NCBI GenBank assembly: GCA_964354365.1
Contig: CAYGZM010000171.1
Location: forward strand, 1 to 7,450
Reading direction: 5' to 3'
Origin: CAYGZM01 sp964354365
GTDB lineage: Bacteria; Planctomycetota; Phycisphaerae; Sedimentisphaerales; Anaerobacaceae
DNA length: 7,450 bases
Shown piece after piece: positions 1-6,017 of this stretch (position 1 is the first letter of the stretch; each line of letters opens with the position of its first letter). Below the pieces are notes generated by a model. The model did not search any database. It saw only the letters and a program-made list of their open reading frames with translations, and was not told where the DNA came from. The position numbers and the translations under genes were made by a program.

Positions 1-405
1 GCCGCCACCGATGTCGTCGTGCCCGTCCAGACGCAATACTATGCTCTTGAAGGTCTCAAGCAGCTGCTCGAGACCATAGACATCGTCAGGGAGCGATTCA
101 ACCGGAATCTCGCAGCGCTTCGCGTGCTGCTGACCTTTGTGGAAAAGAGAACGGCCCTAAGCAGGCAGATACAGCGCCAGATGCGGGAATTCTTCGGGAA
201 TATCGTATTTGATACCGTTATTCATAGAACTACCAGGCTTGCCGAGGCCCCAAGCGCCGGTGAGTGTATTCTGACCTACGACCCCAAGAGCAAAGGCGCA
301 ATTGAATACAGGGCGCTCGCTGAGGAGATAGTTGGCTCAGGGCTGTTGTGTATGGAGATAAAGTCTCAAGGACTCGCGGACAGAGAAACGGTTCAGACCT
401 TATGA
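1..405 (+). CDS. ParA/Soj-type ATPase, C-terminal part (5' end outside window)
   Basis: This is the C-terminal part of a ParA/MinD-superfamily ATPase; the reading frame is open from base 1, so the true start lies upstream. The Walker A and B motifs are therefore not visible. What can be seen is the region after Walker B (VVVPVQTQYYALEGLKQLL), the LLTF strand, and the PSAGECILTYDPKSKGA segment typical of Soj-like proteins. By eye it is roughly 70% identical to the same part of the next gene, with one residue fewer after RERF and an unrelated tail of about 25 residues. Third-codon positions differ often, so the duplication is old rather than recent. The gene ends 94 nt before the next start. 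That gap has only weak hairpins (for example CTCCG at 425-429 with CGGAG at 437-441) and no T-tract, so read-through is plausible. By family the protein would be a cytoplasmic, nucleoid- or membrane-associated dimeric ATPase; its cargo is unknown. Confidence 0.9.
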   Translation, partial: AATDVVVPVQTQYYALEGLKQLLETIDIVRERFNRNLAALRVLLTFVEKRTALSRQIQRQMREFFGNIVFDTVIHRTTRLAEAPSAGECILTYDPKSKGAIEYRALAEEIVGSGLLCMEIKSQGLADRETVQTL

Positions 406-499
406 TTTGCAGGCGTGTTGAGACCTCCGTCACAGGCGGAGCACAAAATGGTCTGACGGGGCTGATGGTTTCTCGAAACGAGTCAGAGGCAAAAGAATA

Positions 500-1345
500 A
501 TGAGAACAATAGCGATAGCAAATCAGAAAGGCGGCTGCGGCAAGACCACTACCGCCGTGAACCTGGCGGCGGCATTGGCCCAAATGGGCTATCGAACACT
601 TATAGTTGATCTCGATCCACAAGCGCACACGACTATCGGCCTGGGCCGGAATCCCGACAGGTTGACAAAGACGGTTCACGATGTCCTGACCGACGTTGAT
701 ACCACCTTGCCGCAAATCATAGCGGATACCAACATAGAAACCCTTAAACTGGCGCCGTGCAATATCCTGCTTGCCGGCGCGGAGCTTGAGCTGACTCTCG
801 TGTTCGGAAGAGAGTTTGTTCTCGGCGAGAAGCTCAACACCGTGGGCGATCAATATGACATCTGTATTATCGACTGTCCTCCATCGCTCGGTATGTTGAC
901 GCTCAACGCCCTTATCGCCAGCACCGAGGTTGTTGTTCCGGTCCAGGTCCAATACTACGCGATGGAAGGGCTGAAACAGCTCCTCGAAACGATCAGCATT
1001 ATCAGGGAGCGCTTCCACCCGTGCAGCGTGAAAATACTTGGCCTGTTGCTGACATTTGTTGAAAACACCACAACGCTCAGCAGGCAGGTCCAGCACCAGA
1101 TGCGCGAATTCTTCGGGGATCTGGTCTTTGCTACGGTTATTCACAAGACGGTGAAGCTGGCCGAATCCCCAAGTGCGGGCGAGTCCATCCTGACGTATGC
1201 CCCTAAGAGCAAAGGAGCCGTTGAATACGCAGCTCTGGCAAGGGAGATATCCAACGGCGACGGTTACGCTCACCACGGCCGGATGAGTGTTAATGAAATC
1301 CCGGCCGAGGAGGAGAAGGAGACAGGCAATGACGGACATGAATGA
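500..1345 (+). CDS. ParA/Soj-family ATPase (complete)
   Basis: This is a 281-residue P-loop ATPase of the ParA/Soj type, a family whose ATP-dependent dimers bind DNA and position plasmids, chromosomes or protein complexes. The deviant Walker A motif KGGCGKTT lies at residues 10-17, with the signature lysine K10 and P-loop lysine K15. The switch I segment LIVDLDPQ is at 34-41 and the Walker B-like IIDCPPSLG at 123-131. PSAGESILTY follows at 224-233. There is no N-terminal helix-turn-helix, so it resembles short chromosomal Soj rather than large plasmid ParA. A polar tail of about 30 residues rich in Glu follows the fold. The start is fixed by AGAGG at 485-489, 10 nt upstream, and by the P-loop lying at the extreme N-terminus. 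No ParB gene is visible nearby. The 3' end overlaps the PilP/GspC-like gene by 17 nt, which suggests translational coupling and a role linked to the secretin machine; that role is inference. Confidence 0.93.
   Translation: MRTIAIANQKGGCGKTTTAVNLAAALAQMGYRTLIVDLDPQAHTTIGLGRNPDRLTKTVHDVLTDVDTTLPQIIADTNIETLKLAPCNILLAGAELELTLVFGREFVLGEKLNTVGDQYDICIIDCPPSLGMLTLNALIASTEVVVPVQVQYYAMEGLKQLLETISIIRERFHPCSVKILGLLLTFVENTTTLSRQVQHQMREFFGDLVFATVIHKTVKLAESPSAGESILTYAPKSKGAVEYAALAREISNGDGYAHHGRMSVNEIPAEEEKETGNDGHE
1316..1321 (+). promoter_or_regulatory. Ribosome binding site inside the upstream ATPase gene
   Basis: AAGGAG lies 7 nt before the ATG at 1329, within a purine-rich stretch encoding the Glu-rich ATPase tail. 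It decides the start of the membrane-protein gene in favour of 1329 over the in-frame ATG at 1287, which would add an arginine-rich stretch read from the ATPase tail in another frame. Confidence 0.75.
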
Positions 1346-2156
1346 TAAGAAAAAGGCAGGGCTCCACAAGGAAATCTCTTCGATTTTCGATGGTGTGCCC
1401 GTTCCAAGCAACCAGGGTATGGCGCGCCCGCACCTCGGACCTCCCGGACCTCAGCCGGGTCAGGGCGGCTACGATAGCCCGCGACCGGCGCCCAGAGGGC
1501 CCGAGAATCCGCAGATTCCGGTTCCTTCGCAGCAATTCAGGCAGGCGGGCAGGCCCGGCGCGCCGGCGCATGCCAGGGCAGGCGCTGCGGCAAGAAGCGC
1601 CGACCGGGGTGCCCTGCGCCAAGTGACCAAGAAGCTCTTTGGGCATAAGGAAGGAGTCAGTGCAAAAAGGCAAATAGTAATGGCGGTGCTTGTGCCCGTC
1701 CTGCTCGTAGCGTTGATAATTGTCCTCACCAAGGTCCTTGGCGCTTCTTCATCCAAGTCCACCTGGTCGCCTAAGCCCAAGCCTGCAACAACAGCCGACC
1801 AGGCGAATGCCGAGATTGACTGGCGGATGCCGGAGCCTTACCCGGCAGGCCTTCGCGACCCGATGCAGCTTACAGCCGAAATGACCGCGCAGATTGAGGC
1901 CGAGGCCATAGCCAAAACCCAGGCCGTCGCAAACGCCCAGGCTAATGTCGGCGCTACGGAACAGCAGCCGGCCAAGCCGCAGGAGCTGGCAGTAATGGGT
2001 ATCCTGTTCAGCGAGGATGATCCCGCCGCCATTATCGGCACCAGAATTGCTCACGTCGGCGACACGATAGCCGGCGCAACCATAGTCAAAATAAATCTAA
2101 CAACCGTCGAATTCGAGAAAGACGGAAAGTCGTGGACTCAGACTCTCGAGCCGTAG
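1329..2156 (+). CDS. Single-pass membrane protein with PilP/GspC-like C-terminal domain
   Basis: This 275-residue protein looks like an inner-membrane clamp partner of the secretin encoded next. Residues 1-113 form a cytoplasmic segment that is rich in Pro, Gly, Ala and Arg between about 30 and 90 and probably disordered. A hydrophobic helix spans about 116-138 and follows a basic stretch, which suggests the N-terminus is inside. A low-complexity linker with Ala/Gln-rich helix (about 183-207) leads to a compact domain at 219-275: ELAVMGILFSEDDPAAIIG, then GDTIAGATIVKI and the closing strands. That pattern matches the homology-region domain of GspC and PilP, which binds the secretin N-domains in the periplasm. 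The long disordered cytoplasmic N-terminus is unusual: PilP is normally a lipoprotein and GspC has a short cytoplasmic part. The assignment rests on motif pattern and on the secretin neighbour. The gene overlaps the ATPase gene by 17 nt. Confidence 0.75.
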   Translation: MTDMNDKKKAGLHKEISSIFDGVPVPSNQGMARPHLGPPGPQPGQGGYDSPRPAPRGPENPQIPVPSQQFRQAGRPGAPAHARAGAAARSADRGALRQVTKKLFGHKEGVSAKRQIVMAVLVPVLLVALIIVLTKVLGASSSKSTWSPKPKPATTADQANAEIDWRMPEPYPAGLRDPMQLTAEMTAQIEAEAIAKTQAVANAQANVGATEQQPAKPQELAVMGILFSEDDPAAIIGTRIAHVGDTIAGATIVKINLTTVEFEKDGKSWTQTLEP

Positions 2157-2185
2157 AATTGGAATATGAAAATATGACGGGGTCG

Positions 2186-2194
2186 AAGGAAGGA
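2186..2194 (+). promoter_or_regulatory. Ribosome binding site of the secretin gene
   Basis: Two overlapping AAGGA motifs (2186-2190 and 2190-2194) precede the ATG at 2201 with a spacer of 6 nt from the nearer one. This supports 2201 over the upstream in-frame GTG at 2132, because only the 2201 start places the signal peptide at the N-terminus. Confidence 0.7.
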
Positions 2195-2200
2195 AATATT

Positions 2201-3655
2201 ATGGCAAGCTATATGATCAAATATAAGGTGTTGAAGCTCCTGGCGCTTTGCGCGGTTGTCTGTATAAGCTGCGCCCCGGCCCTGGCCGGCGGCGACGCCA
2301 ATGCCCCGCCGGACGCCAATATGGTCTCGGACCAAGTGTCGCTTGAGCAGCGTCTGACCAAGAGGATAAGCGTCGAGTTCAGAAAGACCGCCATCGAGGA
2401 CGTCTTGCGCATCATGGCCGACCAGGCCAACATCGACATCGTCAAAAGCCCCAAGGTCGAGGGCGAGGTAACAGTCACCCTGACGAATGTGCCACTCGAA
2501 GAGGCCCTCAACAACATCCTCAGCGTCCACGGGTTCACTTATGTCCTCAGCCAGAATATGATAAGGGTGATAACCGCCGCCGAGCAGGTCGAAAAGCCAG
2601 AGGCCCTCCAGACCGAGACCTTCGAGATTGTCTATGCCGATGTCACCGAGGTCGTAAAGGCCCTCGATAAATTCAAATCGACCAAGGGCTCCATATCTTC
2701 CATTCAGGGCACCAGTTACATAATGGTCACCGACACCGAGACCAAGATAAGAGACATAACGCTCTTCATCGAGAAAATTGACGTTACAACGAAACAAATC
2801 CTGGTTGAGGCAAGGATCTATGATATAACCAGCACGGACAATCTCGACCTCGGTATCCAATGGGAGGCAGGCCGGAATACCACGTGGGGCGGAGGGGTCA
2901 CAACTAATCCTACGGCCGGACGAACCGATCCGTTTATGAATGGCGGCTTCACAAATACGGCGAGCAAAACGGATACTCTTACAGCCGGGTTACGCCTGGG
3001 TTGGCTCAATGACTCCATTGATGTCGATTTCCTCTTGAAGGCGCAAAACGAGAATATTGATGCAAAACTTCTTGCTAATCCTCGAATCCTGGTGCTTGAT
3101 AATGCGACGGCAAAAATTGATATTATCACCGAGATCCCCTATCAGCAGCTCAACCAGGGAGGCGGAACCACGCAGAGCTTTGGGACAACTGAGTTTAAGC
3201 CCGTCGGTGTCAAACTTGAGGTTACCCCGCATATTGCCCAGCGCGATGAAATGATCAGGCTGAAATTGAAGCCGAGTTTCAGCGTTCAGACCGGTACGGT
3301 AAATGTAGGGGATCCAGCGCAGGCCAGATATCCGCAGCCCGTTGTCGATAAGCGTGAAGCGGACACTGTATTGTTGATCAAGAACGGGCACACGGTTGTC
3401 TTGGGCGGACTGCGCAAAAAGAATACTACCAAGCAGCTTAACAAGGTCCCTCTTCTCGGTGATATACCTATCGCCGGCAACCTGTTCAAGTTCAAAGCTG
3501 AGAGAACGGTTCTCAGCGAAATCGTCGTTTTCATAACTCCGTGGATTGTCGAAGAGCCCGCCATGACTGCCGGTGAGCAGGAGGGTTTTGAGGCGACCAA
3601 GTTCAATGGACCCAAGCCCGGCTTGACCGAAGCGGAGAAAAAAGCCGAGAAATAA
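2201..3655 (+). CDS. Short secretin of the type II secretion / type IV pilus family
   Basis: This 484-residue protein should form the multimeric outer-membrane channel for a type IV pilus or type II-like secretion machine. It begins with a signal peptide (basic MIKYK, hydrophobic core 11-23, likely cleavage after ALA at 29). Residues 55-125 form an STN-type N0 domain (ISVEFRKTAIEDVLRIMADQ). Residues about 138-205 form an N1 secretin domain (FEIVYADVTEVVKALDKF). The secretin core covers about 200-450: VDFLLKAQNENIDAKLLANP at 275-294, VGVKLEVTPHI at 335-345, and the family signature VPLLGDIPIAGNLFK at 416-430, ending IVVFITPWIV. There is only one N1-type domain and no AMIN domain. The tail after 452 is short, charged and lysine-rich. 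At 484 residues it is shorter than most PilQ or GspD proteins, so PilQ and GspD cannot be told apart. The PilP/GspC-like gene just upstream supports the machine assignment. Confidence 0.93.
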   Translation: MASYMIKYKVLKLLALCAVVCISCAPALAGGDANAPPDANMVSDQVSLEQRLTKRISVEFRKTAIEDVLRIMADQANIDIVKSPKVEGEVTVTLTNVPLEEALNNILSVHGFTYVLSQNMIRVITAAEQVEKPEALQTETFEIVYADVTEVVKALDKFKSTKGSISSIQGTSYIMVTDTETKIRDITLFIEKIDVTTKQILVEARIYDITSTDNLDLGIQWEAGRNTTWGGGVTTNPTAGRTDPFMNGGFTNTASKTDTLTAGLRLGWLNDSIDVDFLLKAQNENIDAKLLANPRILVLDNATAKIDIITEIPYQQLNQGGGTTQSFGTTEFKPVGVKLEVTPHIAQRDEMIRLKLKPSFSVQTGTVNVGDPAQARYPQPVVDKREADTVLLIKNGHTVVLGGLRKKNTTKQLNKVPLLGDIPIAGNLFKFKAERTVLSEIVVFITPWIVEEPAMTAGEQEGFEATKFNGPKPGLTEAEKKAEK

Positions 3656-3680
3656 TCGGTTAATTCCGGCGACCATCAGC

Positions 3681-3709
3681 AGGGACCGCCCTTTGCGGTC
3701 CCTTTTTTT
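3681..3709 (+). terminator. Intrinsic terminator after the secretin gene
   Basis: A 9-bp GC-rich stem (AGGGACCGC at 3681-3689 pairs with GCGGTCCCT at 3695-3703) has a CCTTT loop and runs straight into a seven-T tract at 3703-3709. It starts 25 nt after the secretin stop, so it closes the ATPase-membrane protein-secretin transcription unit. Confidence 0.92.
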
Positions 3710-3817
3710 ATGCCTGCCCTGCGTTTTATCCTATCCTCGCTGGTGCACGTCATCTTTGCGGGCGAGTCAGAATGGACCCCCCGACCCTTCGACTACACTC
3801 ACGGCAGGCTGCGCTCG

Positions 3818-3876
3818 GGGTGACGATTGTTTAACAGATTCCTCGACTGCGCTCGGAATGACAGAGGGTGCGCTCG
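3818..3876 (+). repeat. 59-nt direct repeat, copy 1
   Basis: This segment matches 5741-5799 at 56 of 59 positions by direct comparison, the differences being one C/T and two G/A changes. It contains the hairpin-forming block GATTCCTCGACTGCG followed by CTCGGAATGACA. Such identity over a non-coding stretch on either side of a gene shows a recently copied element or exchange between copies. Confidence 0.9.
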
Positions 3877-3988
3877 CGGAAAGTCAAATAGACCCCTCGA
3901 CAAGCTCGGGGTGACGGTGGGGCCCTTCGGCATGACGACTGGCTGCGCTCGGGGTGACGGGGAGCATGTGCTCAGGCAGACGAAATGT

Positions 3989-4033
3989 GATTTCGAGCGC
4001 AGCGAAGCGGAGTCGAGAAATCTATTCAAAACA
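3989..4033 (-). repeat. Inverted copy of the palindromic repeat (cluster A)
   Basis: Read on the minus strand this gives TGTTTTGAATAGATTTCTCG followed by GCTTCGCTGCGCTCG, a diverged version of the unit at 3828-3862. With that unit it makes a long imperfect inverted repeat, a head-to-head arrangement also seen in cluster B. Confidence 0.7.
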
Positions 4034-4037
4034 GTAG

Positions 4038-4056
4038 GGTGCGATTTTTTCGCACC
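4038..4056. repeat. Short hairpin with a T loop
   Basis: GGTGCGA (4038-4044) pairs with TCGCACC (4050-4056) around a five-T loop. It lies just beyond the inverted repeat copy and has no T-tract after the stem, so it is not a standard terminator. It may be the outer edge of the repeat element. Confidence 0.55.
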
Positions 4057-4129
4057 ACTTCTTTCTTTACGCCCGAAGGCGACTGTGCGAAAATATAGGC
4101 GTGTCTCGAACAGGCTTGTCTTGAATGAG

Positions 4130-4202
4130 TTCTGCAAAATTGCAGGTAATCAACAAACGATTTTTTCTTTTCTAAGTAGGCCTAACCTGCAATTTTGCAG
4201 AA
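4130..4202. repeat. Perfect 18-bp inverted repeat in the DUF4139 gene leader
   Basis: The arm TTCTGCAAAATTGCAGGT (4130-4147) is matched exactly by ACCTGCAATTTTGCAGAA (4185-4202), with 37 nt between them. Each arm holds a near-palindrome, CTGCAA-AA-TTGCAG and CTGCAA-TT-TTGCAG, centred 55 bp apart. The spacer has a T-rich run (4161-4172) and the palindrome TAGGCCTA (4177-4184). The right arm ends 20 nt before the ribosome binding site. It could be a pair of operator sites, a folded mRNA leader, or the ends of a tiny non-coding mobile element; the sequence alone does not decide. It does not resemble the CTCGG repeats around it. Confidence 0.85.
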
Positions 4203-4222
4203 GCCTTTTATTTTGGAAATCT

Positions 4223-4229
4223 GGGAGGT
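4223..4229 (+). promoter_or_regulatory. Ribosome binding site of the DUF4139 gene
   Basis: GGGAGGT lies 7 nt before the ATG at 4237 and is close to the ideal anti-16S match. It rules out the earlier in-frame TTG at 4195, which would start inside the right arm of the inverted repeat. Confidence 0.8.
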
Positions 4230-4236
4230 AACGAAA

Positions 4237-5661
4237 ATGAACCGCAAACCAATTTACCTAACGATAATCTGTATTCTAACCTGTTCCGCCGGCTTCGGCA
4301 AATCGCCCGAATCGCCCGGACCCGGGACCGCCCTGACTATCTACAACGATAACTTTGCCGTCGTAAGGGAATCGCGGCAGCTTGAATTCGACCAGGGCGT
4401 CAACCAGACCAAATTCGCCGATGTCGCCTCCGAAATCGACCCGACCAGCGTGAATTTCCAGTGCCTCTCGGCGCCGGGGGCGGTCTGCGTCCTCGAGCAG
4501 AACTACGAATACGACCTGGTTAGCGCCGAGAGCCTCCTGAAACGCTACATCGACAAGAACGTCATCGTCGTCCTCAAAGGCAGCGGCAGCAGCAATCGGA
4601 CCTCCCTTTCCGGCCGCCTTCTCGCTGCCCTGGGCGGAGATTTGATAGTGAAAAGCGAGAACAATGCTATTGAGATCGCCAATATGGCAGGCGTCGAAGA
4701 GGTTACTCTCAAAGAGTTGCCCGATGATTTGGTGACAAAGCCGACGCTTGTTTGGCTTGTGGATTCAAAGCAAAAAGGCAGCCGGCTCTGCCAGGTGACA
4801 TACACTACCGGCAAGATCGGCTGGTCCGCCGACTATTCGGCGCAGCTCAGCCCCGACGAGACCGCCCTCGATTTTGCTGGCTGGGTAACAATCGACAACA
4901 AGAGCGGCGCAACATACAAGGATGCAAGGTTGAAGCTTATCGCGGGCGACGTCCGGCGGATTACCAAAGAAGAGCCTCCGATGCTGATGATGATGCGGGC
5001 CGCTGCCGCCGAGACGGGCGGCGCCCCGGCGTTTGAAGAAAAAGCCTTTATGGAATATCATCTTTACACGCTTCAGCGGAGCACCACGGTAAACAATAAC
5101 CAGGTCAAACAGATTGAGTTCATCAAACCGGCGCTGGGCGTCGCGGTAAAGAAGATATACATCTATGAAAAGAAGGAAAGGTGGTTCTACGAGAGAAAGC
5201 AGCAGCCCGATAAGGTCCAGACAAAAATCGAATTTGAGAACACCCAGGCCAACGGACTCGGCATAGCCCTGCCCAAGGGCAAGGTCAGGGTCTTCAAGAA
5301 GGACCCCGCCGACGGCACGCTCGAATTCGTGGGCGAGGACGAGATCGACCATACGCCGACGAAGGAAAAGCTATCTCTTTATATCGGCGACGCCTTCGAC
5401 ATCGTGCCGGAATATACCCTTCTTGACGGGCAATACAAGAGTAACTACAGCCGCGAAACTCACAAGATTGAGCTGCGCAACAGAAAGCTCGAACCCGTAA
5501 ACGTCTATGTGGATGAGAAGTTCCCTCAGGGCCGCAACTGGACGATTGACCAGGCGACCGGGCGTTACGAAAAGCGCGACGCCCGCACCGTCAGGTTCGA
5601 GGTGAAAATCAAGGCCGACTCCACCGAGACAATTCAATACACGGCCACCCAGACCTGGTAG
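4237..5661 (+). CDS. DUF4139 domain protein with a signal-like N-terminus
   Basis: This 474-residue protein has an N-terminal hydrophobic segment (about 5-20 after basic NRK) that should act as a signal peptide; a lipoprotein form through C16 (ILTC) is possible but the box is poor. Residues about 31-180 resemble the region before DUF4139 (LTIYNDNFAVVRESRQLEF). The DUF4139 domain runs from about 185 to 474, with YTTGKIGWSADYSAQL at 189-204, FAGWVTIDNKSGATYKDARL at 213-232, LKLIAGDVRR at 232-241, LGIALPKGKVRVFKKD at 341-356 and LYIGDAFDIVPEY at 381-393. The family is beta-rich and its biochemical role is not established. The protein probably acts outside the cytoplasm. It appears to be a single-gene unit: a terminator and repeats lie upstream, and more repeats and a convergent gene lie downstream. 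An ALPKG-type loop and a Met-rich stretch (249-253) are visible but not interpretable. Confidence 0.85.
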   Translation: MNRKPIYLTIICILTCSAGFGKSPESPGPGTALTIYNDNFAVVRESRQLEFDQGVNQTKFADVASEIDPTSVNFQCLSAPGAVCVLEQNYEYDLVSAESLLKRYIDKNVIVVLKGSGSSNRTSLSGRLLAALGGDLIVKSENNAIEIANMAGVEEVTLKELPDDLVTKPTLVWLVDSKQKGSRLCQVTYTTGKIGWSADYSAQLSPDETALDFAGWVTIDNKSGATYKDARLKLIAGDVRRITKEEPPMLMMMRAAAAETGGAPAFEEKAFMEYHLYTLQRSTTVNNNQVKQIEFIKPALGVAVKKIYIYEKKERWFYERKQQPDKVQTKIEFENTQANGLGIALPKGKVRVFKKDPADGTLEFVGEDEIDHTPTKEKLSLYIGDAFDIVPEYTLLDGQYKSNYSRETHKIELRNRKLEPVNVYVDEKFPQGRNWTIDQATGRYEKRDARTVRFEVKIKADSTETIQYTATQTW

Positions 5662-5740
5662 GCCGAAATGTCTGCGACCCGCCTGCGGCGGGCTCGGAAT
5701 GACAGAGGGCGCGCTCGCGGTGACGATTGTGCCGCGCTCT

Positions 5741-5799
5741 GGGTGACGATTGTTTAATAGATTCCTCGACTGCGCTCGGAATGACAAAAGGTGCGCTCG
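5741..5799 (+). repeat. 59-nt direct repeat, copy 2
   Basis: This matches 3818-3876 at 56 of 59 positions. It is followed at once by a further short CTCGGAATGACA unit (5796-5807), so this copy is part of a small tandem run. Confidence 0.9.
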
Positions 5800-5836
5800 G
5801 AATGACAAAGGGCGTGGTCGGCGCGACGGACTGATT

Positions 5837-5890
5837 GTCATTCCGACCGGAGTGAGCGCAGCGAACGCAGCGGAGGAATCTATTCAAACA
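5837..5890 (-). repeat. Inverted copy of the palindromic repeat (cluster B)
   Basis: On the minus strand it reads TGTTTGAATAGATTCCTCCG, then CGCTGCGTTCGCTGCGCTCA and ends CGGAATGAC. It is the reverse complement of the unit at 5751-5785 with an expanded middle. The pair could form a long imperfect stem between the convergent genes. Confidence 0.8.
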
Positions 5891-6017
5891 ATTCTGCATT
5901 CTTCTTCCCTCCTCCGCCTACTGGAACCGCTGCGCGGCAAGTCAGAATAGACCCCTCGATCCGCCTTCGGCGGACTCGGGGTGACGATTGGGGATGGCCT
6001 CGCCCGAATCGGCATCA

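Larger units (their letters stand above)
3766..4033 (+). repeat. Repeat cluster A: degenerate palindromic repeats in a gene-free stretch
   Basis: This fills much of the 527-nt gap between the terminator and the DUF4139 gene. It holds exact copies of CTCGGGGTGACG at 3814-3825, 3905-3916 and 3948-3959, and the variant CTCGGAATGACA at 3852-3863. Most are preceded by a CCTCGA- or GCTGCG-like half, so each unit can form an imperfect hairpin (for example ATTCC at 3838-3842 with GGAAT at 3855-3859). An inverted copy closes the cluster at 3989-4033. GTCAGAATGGACCCC at 3766 and GTCAAATAGACCCC near 3883 mark the left sides of two units. Unit spacing is irregular. Open frames here are translations of the repeats and not genes. 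Confidence 0.85.
5678..5986 (+). repeat. Repeat cluster B between convergent genes
   Basis: This occupies most of the 356-nt gap between the DUF4139 and HNH genes. Core motifs are CTCGGAATGACA at 5693-5704, 5775-5786 and 5796-5807, CTCGGGGTGACG at 5975-5986, and variants ending TGACG at 5714-5725 and 5737-5748. Two units have extra perfect stems: CCCGCC/GGCGGG at 5678-5692 and TCCGCC/GGCGGA at 5960-5974, the latter nested inside ACCCC/GGGGT (5951-5982). None is followed by a T-tract, so termination between the convergent genes would rest on hairpins alone. GTCAGAATAGACCCC at 5941 matches the start of cluster A. Confidence 0.85.

Noticed and set aside
230..1411. 393-codon open frame on the minus strand across both ATPase genes
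   Set aside because: It lies antisense to clear ParA coding sequence, its translation has no recognisable motif, and it has no convincing ribosome binding site. It is a by-product of codon use on the other strand.
2201..2290. Lipoprotein signal in the secretin (CISC)
   Set aside because: The residues before the cysteine do not fit a lipobox, and a normal ALA cleavage site follows directly.
2138..3676. Minus-strand open frames (2138-2860 and 2990-3676) across the secretin gene
   Set aside because: They are antisense to a well-supported secretin and have low-complexity translations without motifs.
3814..3959. Possible CRISPR array
   Set aside because: Copies are short and degenerate, spacing is irregular, orientation is mixed and there is no cas gene.
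4038..4056. Intrinsic terminator
   Set aside because: The T-run is in the loop and not after the stem, and there is no gene just upstream to terminate.
3693..4231. Several open frames on both strands in repeat cluster A
   Set aside because: Their translations are repetitive strings (for example NRFLDCARND, SFRAQSRNLL) that come from the palindromic repeats.
5609..5950. Open frames on both strands in repeat cluster B
   Set aside because: They share the same repeat-derived peptide strings as cluster A and lack ribosome binding sites.
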